Positions 56,161-64,000 of a DNA stretch of 64,000 nucleotides are shown piece by piece; positions within the stretch are counted from its first letter, which is position 1, and every line of letters starts with the position of its first letter. This stretch comes from Bradyrhizobium sp. LLZ17 (GTDB taxonomy: Bacteria > Pseudomonadota > Alphaproteobacteria > Rhizobiales > Xanthobacteraceae): positions 4,526,001 to 4,590,000 of the forward strand of contig NZ_CP165734.1 of assembly GCF_041200145.1 (NCBI RefSeq). Reading direction: 5' to 3'. The notes under the pieces were generated by a model, which did not search any database, was not told the origin of the DNA, and saw nothing but the letters and a program-made list of their open reading frames with translations. Position numbers and translations under genes: made by a program.

Positions 56161-57039
56161 TTATCGTCCCATTACTGCTGCCATCCGCGGCGGCGCGCCG
56201 GCGAGCGCCGGCTTGGCTGCCGTCGCACGCGGATCGTTGGGCTTGTAGAGGCCGCGCCGTTCCGGAATCGGCTTGAAAGTATCGGTCAGTCCGACCACCG
56301 TCTCGGCCGCGCCCAGCACCAGGAAGCCGTCTCCCTCGATCTGGCGGGCCAGGCGGTTGAAGATGTTGATCTTGGTGTCCTGGTCGAAATAGATCAGCAC
56401 GTTGCGGCAGAAGATGACGTCGAAGGTGCCGAGCTGGGCGAAGTCGTGCAGCAGGTTGAGCTGCCGGTGCTGAATCATCGCGCGCAGCTCGGGATTGATC
56501 TGCCACGTCTCGCCAGTCTGCTTGAAATATTTCATCAGCATCTGGATCGGCAGGCCGCGCTGCACTTCGAACTGGCTGTAGATGCCCGCCTTGGCCTTCT
56601 CCAGCACTTCCTGCGACAGGTCGGTTGCGATGATCTCGACGCGCCAGCCCGTGAGGGCCGCGCCCATCTCCTTGAGGCTCATCGCCAGCGAATAGGGCTC
56701 CTGCCCGGTCGAGCCGGCTGCGCACCAGATGCGCACGCTGCGGCGGCCGGCGCGCGCCTTGATGACTTCCGGCATGATGGTGTCGCGGAAATGATCGAAC
56801 GGGACCTTGTCGCGAAAGAAGAAGGTCTCATTGGTGGTCATGGCTTCGACCACGCTGGTGACGAGCGCGCTCGAGCCGCCTTGCAGCTTCTGCACCAGCT
56901 CGCCGATGCCGGACAGCCCGGCCTTGCGGGCGAGCGGTAACAGCCGGCTTTCGATCAGATATTGCTTGTCTGCGGACAGGTCGAGCCCGGAGTGATCCCT
57001 CAGGAACTTACGCAAATACTCATACTCGGTGGGGGTCAC
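56161..57039 (-). CDS. cheR: Chemotaxis protein methyltransferase CheR
   Basis: A 292-residue SAM-dependent methyltransferase that esterifies Glu residues of chemoreceptors. It has the N-terminal helical domain (TPTEYEYLRKFLRDHSGLDL), the conserved MTTNETFFFRD, the SAM site IWCAAGSTGQEPYSLAM and the late block FDVIFCRNVLIYFD. The GTG at 57039 (GAGAGG upstream) is preferred; the longer frame adds 30 residues that overlap cheY. No cheB is adjacent, so methylation in this set has no local demethylase. Confidence 0.95.
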   Translation of the reverse strand: MTPTEYEYLRKFLRDHSGLDLSADKQYLIESRLLPLARKAGLSGIGELVQKLQGGSSALVTSVVEAMTTNETFFFRDKVPFDHFRDTIMPEVIKARAGRRSVRIWCAAGSTGQEPYSLAMSLKEMGAALTGWRVEIIATDLSQEVLEKAKAGIYSQFEVQRGLPIQMLMKYFKQTGETWQINPELRAMIQHRQLNLLHDFAQLGTFDVIFCRNVLIYFDQDTKINIFNRLARQIEGDGFLVLGAAETVVGLTDTFKPIPERRGLYKPNDPRATAAKPALAGAPPRMAAVMGR

Positions 57040-57109
57040 GGATGGCCTCTCGGAAGCTATACTGGGAACACTCTGCCGAGCGACTTGCTCAGCGACTCGG
57101 GCCAGACAC

Positions 57110-57496
57110 TCAGACCATGACTTGTCCAACGGGGATCAAGCCGACTTCAGCAAATTTGTCGGCGATGATGTCTTTGTCGAAGGGCTTCATGATGTACTCG
57201 TTGGCACCGCCGCTGAGTGCCTGAGCGATATGAGCCACATTGTTCTCGGTGGTGCAGAACACGACCTTGGGCTGGTCTCCGCCGGGCAGGCGGCGCATGT
57301 GGCCCATGAACTCGAAGCCATCCATGATCGGCATGTTCCAGTCGAGCAGCACCGCGTCGGGCAATTTGCGCTGGCAGATCTCGAGCGCTTTCGAGCCGTC
57401 CTCGGCCTCGGTGACTTCGAATTCCAGGCCTTCCAGGATCCGGCGTGCGATCTTGCGCACGACGCTGGAATCATCGACCACCAAACATGTCTTCAT
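57110..57496 (-). CDS. cheY: CheY-type response regulator
   Basis: A 128-residue receiver: LVVDDSSVVR (acidic pocket Asp8, Asp9), phosphoacceptor Asp52 in VLLDWNMPIMDG, Thr in FCTTENN and Lys in YIMKPFD. This is full-length CheY with no other domain. The ATG at 57496 follows CCGGAGAA. It lies between cheW and cheR, so it is the output regulator of this operon. Confidence 0.95.
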   Translation of the reverse strand: MKTCLVVDDSSVVRKIARRILEGLEFEVTEAEDGSKALEICQRKLPDAVLLDWNMPIMDGFEFMGHMRRLPGGDQPKVVFCTTENNVAHIAQALSGGANEYIMKPFDKDIIADKFAEVGLIPVGQVMV

Positions 57497-57526
57497 TTTT
57501 GTTCTCCGGCTTCGATGTATTGGGGG

Positions 57527-58000
57527 TCACGCAGCCATTTGCACTTCGGTTTTGAGTTCGAGGACGCGATCGACGTCGAGGACGACCATGAGCTGACCGT
57601 CGAGGCGGTGGACGCCGCCGGCAAGCTTGGCCATGCGGGGGTCGAGGTTGACGGGGTTGTCTTCCTTGCCGTCCTCGGACAGGCGCAGCACCTCGCCGAT
57701 CTGGTCGATCAGCAGGCCATAGGATTCGCCGCGCAAATCGACCCCGACCGCCATCGGCACCTTGCCATCCTCAGGCTTGGGCAGGCCGAGCCGGGCGCGC
57801 ATGTCGACCACGGTGACGATGCGGCCGCGCAGGTTCAACACGCCCGCGATCTCGCGCGAGGACAGCGGGACGCGGGTGACACGCTCGGGCATGAACACGT
57901 CCTGGACCCGGGAGATCGGCAGGCCGAACAGCTGGCCGCCGATCATCGCGGTGACGTATTCGACCATGGCGCCTTCGCCGGACTGGGTCTTCTTGGTCAT
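57527..58000 (-). CDS. cheW: Chemotaxis coupling protein CheW
   Basis: A 157-residue CheW: GQLFGLPISRVQDVFMPERV, then VLNLRGRIVTVVDMRARLGL (the NLRGxxxPVxDL-type motif) and YGLLIDQIGEVLRLSED. It links chemoreceptors to CheA. The ATG at 58000 is preceded by AGGAGAG. It lies 28 bases after the cheA stop and 30 before cheY. Confidence 0.96.
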   Translation of the reverse strand: MTKKTQSGEGAMVEYVTAMIGGQLFGLPISRVQDVFMPERVTRVPLSSREIAGVLNLRGRIVTVVDMRARLGLPKPEDGKVPMAVGVDLRGESYGLLIDQIGEVLRLSEDGKEDNPVNLDPRMAKLAGGVHRLDGQLMVVLDVDRVLELKTEVQMAA

Positions 58001-58028
58001 GTGCGTCTCTCCTGATCCATCCCGCTGG

Positions 58029-60826
58029 TTACGCCGCTGCCCGGCTCAGCTCGGAGGCGCCGGCGGCGCCCGCGGTCTGCTCCTTGAGCGCCGCGATCAG
58101 ACCGGGACGGTCGAACTTGGCGACATAGTCGTGGAAGCCGGCCTGACGGCCGCGCTCGATCGCCGCCGGCGACACCAGCGCCGACAGCCCGATGATCGGC
58201 ATCGCGCCGAGATTGCTGTCGGAGCGGATGGTTTCGGCAAACTCGAACCCGTTCATGTCGGGCATCTCGATGTCGGTCAGGACCACGTCGAAGGTCTGCG
58301 CGCAGCAGCGGCCAGGCCCTCCTGCGCGGTCGGCGCGGTGCGGACGCGGTAGCCGGCGGCCTTGAGCACCGGAGCCAGCATGTTGCGGAAGAAGGCACTG
58401 TCGTCGACCAGCAGCACCGATTGCGAGTGCAGCGACGGCTTCATCTCCTTGCGGGTGAACCAGTCGGCGAACGCCATCGGCAGGAAGTGGCCGACGTCGA
58501 TCACCTCGGTGGCCTGGCCCTTGATCACGGCCGAGCCCAGGATGCCCTGGCTGGAGCCGCCGACCTCGATGTTGAGCCGTTCCTCGACGATGTCGATGAT
58601 CTCGTCGACGACGAGGCCCATGGAGCGGCCGTCGTCGGAGAACACCAGGATCGGCTGGGCGCCCTGGCTCGCAATGGTGACGCTCTCCATCGCCACCAGC
58701 GGCATCAGCTGCTCGCGGTACTGCACCATGTAGCGGCCGTTTGAGAACTCGATCTTGTCGGCGGGCAGCTCTTCCAGGCGGGTGACGAGCCCGAGCGGGA
58801 CCGCCTTGGGCTGGGACGAGCCGGCGCGGAACACCAGCAGCGAAGTGGTCTGCTCGCCGCTTCCGATGCTGTGAGCCCCGTTCTCGCTGTTCATGTCATG
58901 GGCCGAGGAGCCGGCGGCGCCGAGCGCCTTGGCGATGCCGTTGGGGTCGATGATCATGATGACCGCGCCGTCGCCCAGGATGGTATTGCCCGAGAACATG
59001 TCGATGTGACGCAGCTTGGTCGACATCGGCTTGACCACGATTTCTTCGGTGTGGAACACGCCGTCGACCACGATGCCGAAGGTCTGGCTGCCGACTTGCG
59101 TCACCACGATGAAGCCGTTCTCGGGATCGGAGACGGCGCCGTCGTCGATCTTCAAGAGCTTCTTGAGGTGGATCAGCGGCAACAGCTTGTTGCGCAACCT
59201 GAGAACGGCGGTGTCCTTGATGCGCTCGATGCGGTGCTCGGAGTTGGCGCGGGCGCGGACCAGCTCGACCACCGAGAGCTGCGGGATGGCAAAACGATCG
59301 CCGGCGGCTTCCACGATCAGGGCGGAGACGATCGCCAAGGTCAGCGGGATCTTGATGGTGACGGAGGAGCCCTCGCCGGCCACCGACTTGATGTCGATGG
59401 TGCCGCCGATCTGGTCGATATTGGTGCGGACCACGTCCATGCCGACGCCGCGCCCCGACACCGAGGTGATGGCGGCCGCGGTCGAGAAGCCCGGCGCGAA
59501 GATGAACTTGTGGATCTGGGCTTCGCTCATCTTCTCGAGCTCGGCCTCGGTGACCAACCCTGAGGAGATCGCCTTGGCCTTGATCCTGTCGGTGTTCAGG
59601 CCGCGGCCGTTGTCGGCGATGCAGATGATGATGTGGCCGCCCTCGTGATAGGCGGACAGCCGGATGGTGCCCTGCTCGCCCTTGCCGGACGCGAGCCGCT
59701 CGGCGGGGGTCTCCAGGCCATGGTCGGCGGAGTTGCGCACCATATGGGTGAGCGGGTCCTTGATCAGGTCGAGCACCTGGCGGTCGAGCTCGGTGTCGGC
59801 GCCGTGCATCTCCAGCTCGATCTGCTTGCCGAGTTCGCTCGAGAGGTCGCGCACGATGCGCGGCAGCTTCTGCCAGGCATTGCCGATCGGCTGCATGCGC
59901 GTCTTCATGACGCCTTCCTGCAGTTCGGCGGTGACGTTGGACAGCCGCTGCAACGGCACCTTGAACTCGGTGTCCTCGTTGCGCCGGCTGATCTCGAGCA
60001 GCTGGTTGCGGGTCAGCACCAGCTCCGAGACCATGGTCATCAAATGCTCCAGCGTATCCACGTTGACGCGGATCGACTGTTTGGCGATGCGGTCGCCCTC
60101 GCCGGCGCCCTCGTCGGCGGCGATCGACTTCTTGGGCGCGACCTTCTCCTTGGGCGGCTTGGTCTCCTTGGCGATGTCCTTGGCAACAGGCACTGGCGCT
60201 TCAGCGGCCGGCGCGGGCTCGGCCTTGACTTCAGCTTTGGCAACCGGGATCGGCGCTTCGATCGCGGTCTCGCGGAAGGCGCGCTCGAGCTCGTCGAGCG
60301 ACACTTCGCCCGGACGCAGCGGACGCTCCAGGGTCTGGTCGGCCAGCGCGCCCTGGCTTGCGGGCGCAGCTTCCACGGCAACCGGCGCGTCCGGCACCAG
60401 CGGCGGCGCTTCAGCAACAGGGGCCGCCGCACCGGCAGCCATTGCCGCCATGCCCTGCTCGACCATCGCTTCCAGCTTGTCGATCAGATCGCGGTCGGTG
60501 CCCTCGGGCTCGGCTTCGCTCGCCTCCAGCCCGGCCAAAATCTCCTTGATGCGGTCGATCGAAGACAGGATCACGGTGACCGCCTGCCCGGTCACCGGCA
60601 TGCCGTCGCGGAACTTGCCCATCAGGGTCTCGCCGGCATGCGCCAGCGCTTCCAGACGCGGCAACCCCAGGAAGCCGCAGGTGCCCTTGATGGTGTGGAC
60701 CAGGCGGAAGATGTTATCCAGGATCTTGGCGTTGTTCGGCTCCTGCTCGAACTTCACCAGCTGATTGTCCACCGTGTCCAGGCTCTCGCTGGTCTCCGTC
60801 AGAAACTCCCGCAACAGATCATCCAT
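58029..60826 (-). CDS. cheA: CheA-type chemotaxis kinase with two CheW-like domains and a receiver; one apparent frameshift
   Basis: About 932 residues if one base is added near 58290-58297; read literally the receiver is cut after QEGLAAAARRPSTWS. Layout: HPt/P1 about 1-105 with His44 in RLVHTIKGTCGFLG, an acidic/Ala-Pro linker about 125-245, dimerisation helix (DTLEHLMTMVSELVLTRNQL), HATPase (VRNSADHGLETPAERL; ADNGRGLN; GRGVGMDVV), a first CheW-like domain (about 510-640), a second CheW-like domain (about 655-790; LNIEVGGSSQGILGSAVIKG) and a C-terminal receiver (about 805-925; VLLVDDSAFFRNML, VVLTDIEMPDMNG). The hybrid end may be a phosphate sink or feed another HPt. It heads the operon cheA-cheW-cheY-cheR-PilZ. 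Confidence 0.93.
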
Positions 60827-61246
60827 GCGATACGCCTTAACTGAGCTGGACTTCGACGCCTGAGCCGCGCGTGGAATCGACGGAGGCCCGCTGCTAGATC
60901 GTTAGACATCCCATTTCACGGTCCCGTTAATTTCAGCCTCCGTGCTAATACGGATATTGAAAAGAAGTTTGTCATTCGACTGCATGCGACTGTGATTTTC
61001 GACAAATCCGGCGCCGCGCTTCATCACGCAGAGGCGACAGGTAAACGCGCCGATAACAGATTTACGGCATGCGCAAAAAAATCCTGCCGGCAAGGGACGA
61101 TATGCGCCGTTTGCGCGAATTGAATCAAATCACTCGCCTTCGCGATCGCGCACGCGGCCTTCTAATTGGTCTTCTGCTGAAATCCGAAGGCATTGCACTT
61201 GCGGTAAACAGATGCTTACCCCGCGGCCTGTGCAATCCATACCGCG
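60827..61246. other. Region upstream of cheA; one doubtful short reading frame
   Basis: 420 bases of lower GC than the surroundings. On the minus strand, 60902-61093 is open from a TTG for 63 codons and ends NIRISTEAEINGTVKWDV, which looks like the last strands of a PilZ domain; there is no ribosome site and the first half is not convincing, so I do not call a gene. The remainder should hold the cheA promoter, which I cannot place. Confidence 0.4.
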
Positions 61247-61714
61247 CTAACCCAACCGCGCGGCAGCAGCATGGTGCTGCGTCAGGCAATCCTTGATGGC
61301 GGCGAGCAAGGCATCCGGCGTGAACGGCTTGCGCAGGCAGCGCGCCGCGCCGAGCTCCAGCGCCATTCTCAGGAAATCGGGTGCGGGCGAGTTCAGGTTT
61401 GCGAAGGCGTAGCCCGACATCGCGATGAGTGGAATGGCGGGTGCGCGCTCGTGGAAGAGTCGGATCGATTCGAACCCGCGCATATGCGGCATGAAGATGT
61501 CGATGATCATCAGATCGAAATGTTCGTTTTCGAGCGCGCGAAGTCCTGCTTCTCCCCCTTCGGCAATCGTCACCCGAAAATTGTTCCGCTGCAGATAGAT
61601 CTCGATGGCCATGCACACCATCGCGTCGTCGTCGACAACCAGAACATGGCGTGGATTTTCTGTCCCCGTTTGAGTTTGCGGCTTCGGCGCTTCAATCGTT
61701 GAACCGTGGGACAC
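61247..61714 (-). CDS. Single-domain response regulator (receiver only)
   Basis: A 155-residue protein: a 20-residue polar tail, then a receiver with HVLVVDDDAM, phosphoacceptor Asp72 in LMIIDIFMPHMRG, Ser in AMSGYAF and Lys in LRKPF. No output domain. I use the GTG at 61714 because AGAGGAGAAAGG precedes it directly. It resembles the receiver at 50094 through the last 50 residues, including the unusual PDFL..A..LGAA insert after beta-4, so the two are paralogues and may answer to the same kinase. Confidence 0.9.
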   Translation of the reverse strand: MSHGSTIEAPKPQTQTGTENPRHVLVVDDDAMVCMAIEIYLQRNNFRVTIAEGGEAGLRALENEHFDLMIIDIFMPHMRGFESIRLFHERAPAIPLIAMSGYAFANLNSPAPDFLRMALELGAARCLRKPFTPDALLAAIKDCLTQHHAAAARLG

Positions 61715-62422
61715 GCCTTTCTCCTCTGGCTTGGATTGATGGTGACGACCGGCCGCGCGGTCGACGTGGCGCATAAGGCGGACGCGACAGAGCCAAAACC
61801 TGCGGCCACGCTACGCAACGCTCGAGGCAATCGGCGACGACTTGGTGGACAAGCGAGCCAGCCCGCGTCGATGTCCGATCTCGTTGGGGACGCAATAAGC
61901 CGTCGAGCGCCCGCCTTCCCCCATAAGCGCCTGCCGGTGCTCGTGACCGCCAGCCAGTACCGGTGCGTCTGGCGCGTGCGCGAATCAATGCGCAGTTCTT
62001 ACTTCCGCCGCAAATGAGAGAGGCTGTCTGCCCTCCAACAGGTATATGGACGGCAACACAACCTTTATACTACTTTTCATTAGCACACAACCAAGGCCGA
62101 AAGCGCGACCTACGACCGATTGGACGTGCGGGATTGATCCTGCACGAGCGCGAGCTGCGCATTGCCCGTCAGTCAGCGAATACTGGATCGGGCAGCTTTC
62201 GCTCTGCTGCGTCCTGATCTCGCTACAACTGAAATGGTCAGAGAGGCTGTCCTGGGGAAAGCGGATCCGCACAAGTAGACGTAAGCCATTACCGATGTCT
62301 CGGCCATGACCAATGAACGAATTGCCAATATATCGCGACGGGAAGATGATGGAACCTACCCCTGTGACAGATCTGAATTCGCTGACAGGAGTTTACCGGC
62401 GGAGGAAGACGGGGAGGCAGCT
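61715..62422. other. 700-base intergenic region
   Basis: The longest stretch without a supported gene. Short frames are open on both strands, but none has a ribosome site and protein-like composition together. GC is lower around 62040-62340. I see no tRNA, terminator or known repeat. It may hold promoters of the flanking divergent genes or a small RNA. Confidence 0.5.
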
Positions 62423-63127
62423 TTGGAAACGATGGGGCGCCCATCCAACGGTTTCCTGTCGGCGCTGTCGGCCGACGACTATGAATTGGTCCGTGCATAT
62501 CTTCGCACGATCGATCTGCCGCATGACGCGGTGCTGGTCGAAACCGGCGAGACGCTCAAGCGCGCCTACTTCCCGCATCGTGGCGTGATCTCGCTGGTCG
62601 TGAAACTGGCCAAGGGCGAGCATGTGCAGGTCGCCATGATCGGCCGCGACAGCCTGCTCGGGACGCTCTCGATCATGGGCGATGCCTGCGCGCTGAACAC
62701 CGCAGTCGTGCTGGTCCCGGGCGTCGCATCGGTGATGGACCTCGACCGGCTGCGCATCGCTGCCGATCAGAGCACGACGTTGCGGACGCTGCTGACGCGC
62801 CACGGGCTGGCGGTCTACGCGCAGGTCCAGCAGACAGCCGGTTGCAATGCCGCCCATCCCGTGGAGTCGCGGCTGTCGCGCTGCCTGTTGCACACGCATG
62901 ATTTGTCGGGCGACTGCCGGCTGCTGCTGACCCAGGAGACCATGGCGCAGATGATCGGGGCGCGGCGCAACAGCGTGTCGCTGGTCGCCAACACCTTGCA
63001 GCAGGCCAATTTCATCCACTACAGCCGCGGGCACATCCAGATCCTCAATTTGGATGGACTGCGCCAGACCGCGTGCGAATGCTACGCCGCGGTAAAGGCC
63101 CAGTACGACAGACTGCTCGGATCCTGA
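62423..63127 (+). CDS. Crp/Fnr-family transcriptional regulator
   Basis: A 234-residue protein with a cyclic-nucleotide-binding-like fold (about 10-140; AVLVETGETLKRAYFPHRGV, VQVAMIGRDSLLG) and a C-terminal helix-turn-helix (about 165-215; LLTQETMAQMIGARRNSVSL). The phosphate-binding cassette is not the cAMP form, and there are no N-terminal Fe-S Cys, so the signal is unknown; this subgroup is common in Bradyrhizobium. The start is uncertain: a TTG at 62423 has GGGAGG about 6 bases upstream, an ATG at 62432 is nearby, and an ATG at 62306 would add 39 unconserved residues. Confidence 0.88.
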   Translation: METMGRPSNGFLSALSADDYELVRAYLRTIDLPHDAVLVETGETLKRAYFPHRGVISLVVKLAKGEHVQVAMIGRDSLLGTLSIMGDACALNTAVVLVPGVASVMDLDRLRIAADQSTTLRTLLTRHGLAVYAQVQQTAGCNAAHPVESRLSRCLLHTHDLSGDCRLLLTQETMAQMIGARRNSVSLVANTLQQANFIHYSRGHIQILNLDGLRQTACECYAAVKAQYDRLLGS

Positions 63128-63297
63128 CCAAGCACGACGCGCTTGCGCAGAGCGCGACATGGTAAACCAACCGCTTACGGCTGCCCGCAAACACCGCGCG
63201 TCTCGCTACCGGAACCGAAATCGGAATGGGAGTAGATGTCCCGACGCATCGTGCCCCCAGGGCTCGCGATGCGCACCAACGGGACCGAGACCAAGTC

Positions 63298-63675
63298 ATG
63301 CTTGACGCCTCTTTCGCGCCTGCGCGGAGCACGCTCGAAACCGAACCGCTGCGCGAACCGGGTGCGTTCGAGGCGCTCGTGCGCGAGATCGGCCAGGACG
63401 GTGCCGCTGAGGTCCTGGACGTGTTCTGGAGCGATACGTCCGCGCGGCTCGAACTGTTTCGAACGCTCGGCCTCGGGCAGCACCGCAGCAAGGTTGGGCG
63501 CGAGGCACATTCGCTGAAGAGCACCGCCAGAACGTTCGGCTATCTCCGGCTGGCGGCGCTGGCGCTCGAGTTGGAGACAACCGCGGAGGCGCTTGGCGAG
63601 GCCGAATTTTGCGATCTCCTCAATCGGATGGATGCCGCCTACGCGGCTGCGCGAAAGCAGGAGCCGCAGGACTGA
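63298..63675 (+). CDS. HPt (histidine phosphotransfer) protein
   Basis: A 125-residue helical protein with the HPt signature VGREAHSLKSTARTFGYLRL, phospho-His at His71, and the flanking helices VLDVFWSDTSARLELF and LALELETTAEALGEA. Stand-alone HPt proteins shuttle phosphate between hybrid kinases and separate receivers. The hybrid kinase at 50590, the receiver-bearing CheA and the single receivers at 50094, 55201 and 61247 are candidate partners. The ATG at 63298 is in frame with the core; the frame is open 24 codons further. Confidence 0.88.
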   Translation: MLDASFAPARSTLETEPLREPGAFEALVREIGQDGAAEVLDVFWSDTSARLELFRTLGLGQHRSKVGREAHSLKSTARTFGYLRLAALALELETTAEALGEAEFCDLLNRMDAAYAAARKQEPQD

Positions 63676-63774
63676 CCACCCTCGCGTGCATCTCCGCCGT
63701 ACTTATACGGTTTACGATTTTCATATAAGACTAATCATAGCTGGCGATAGTCGCCGGAAACCAGGAGGGTTTCC

Positions 63775-64000
63775 ATGTTCACCTATGAGACTGCGGACCA
63801 GAAAGAAGTCCGTCGCTTCCGCATCGCGCAGTTCAACGGCCGGATGGCCACGGTGAAGGCGGGCGAGTCGACGGTGACAGGCTTCGTGCGTTCGGTGCTG
63901 GAGCAGGAATCCACGATCCCGCCGCGCTGGATCATCACGATCATCCCGAATGCGGCCAAGGAAGAGCCGAAGGCGCTACGGCCCACCTCGCGCGCGCGCC
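63775..64000 (+). CDS. Small conserved hypothetical protein (runs off the window)
   Basis: The first 75 codons of an open frame with a strong ribosome site (AGGAGGG, 7 bases before the ATG). The protein starts MFTYETADQKEVRRFRIAQF and continues with SVLEQESTIPPRWIITIIPN. It resembles short hypothetical proteins of Bradyrhizobium of about 80 residues. Function unknown; the stop is beyond 64000. Confidence 0.7.
   Translation, partial: MFTYETADQKEVRRFRIAQFNGRMATVKAGESTVTGFVRSVLEQESTIPPRWIITIIPNAAKEEPKALRPTSRAR

Overview
The window is a chromosomal segment of a high-GC alphaproteobacterium, most likely Bradyrhizobium or a close Nitrobacteraceae relative. The reasons are the GC-rich codon usage, the gene families present (DUF1272, DUF2783, two-LTXXQ protein, CO-dehydrogenase-like operon) and many short intergenic inverted repeats of the kind scattered through Bradyrhizobium genomes. 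No rRNA, tRNA, integrase, IS element or CRISPR array was recognised, so it reads as ordinary chromosome and not as a mobile island.

Layout. 1-2.2 kb: end of a CoxL-type large subunit, a CoxM-type FAD subunit with a strong terminator, and a CaiB/AMACR-family gene. 2.4-10.8 kb: tyrosine/homogentisate catabolism in two units. hppD is divergent from an Lrp/AsnC regulator. A minus-strand operon (FAD monooxygenase, DUF2783, MBL protein, hmgA, then fahA) is divergent from a MarR regulator, with a clear operator between them. 10.9-13.2 kb: an orphan LanC-like cyclase homologue and an AHL-lactonase-family MBL enzyme. 13.5-20.1 kb: a catalytically dead caspase-fold/TPR protein, an OmpA-like protein, and an RND adaptor plus pump. 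20.2-25.8 kb: Crp/Fnr regulator, AsmA protein, multidomain class III adenylate cyclase. 26-36.7 kb: envelope proteins (LTXXQ, LysM), a GGDEF-EAL protein, an MCP and several small proteins. 36.8-43.4 kb: lactonase beta-propeller, a second RND adaptor of the same subfamily beside a second dead caspase-fold protein, a gene of unknown function, and a nuclease-like protein. 43.5-49.8 kb: serine-glyoxylate-type aminotransferase, oligopeptidase B, an RraA-like protein and an L-arabinonate-type dehydratase. 50-64 kb: a signalling region with a hybrid kinase, a FixJ-type regulator, three single-domain receivers, a CheA-CheW-CheY-CheR-PilZ operon, a Crp-like regulator and an HPt protein.

Seven large genes (fahA, the LanC-like gene, the RND pump, the unknown gene at 40.7 kb, the dehydratase, the hybrid kinase, cheA) are each broken by one apparent one-base indel that a single edit restores to normal family length. 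This looks more like consensus sequencing error than gene decay, so I annotate these as whole genes and give the break point.

The most interesting signal is a repeated association. Both dead caspase-fold proteins (His/Cys dyad replaced by Phe/Ser and Tyr/Ser) lie next to RND-type adaptors of one shared subfamily. This suggests a duplicated envelope module with no obvious described role.
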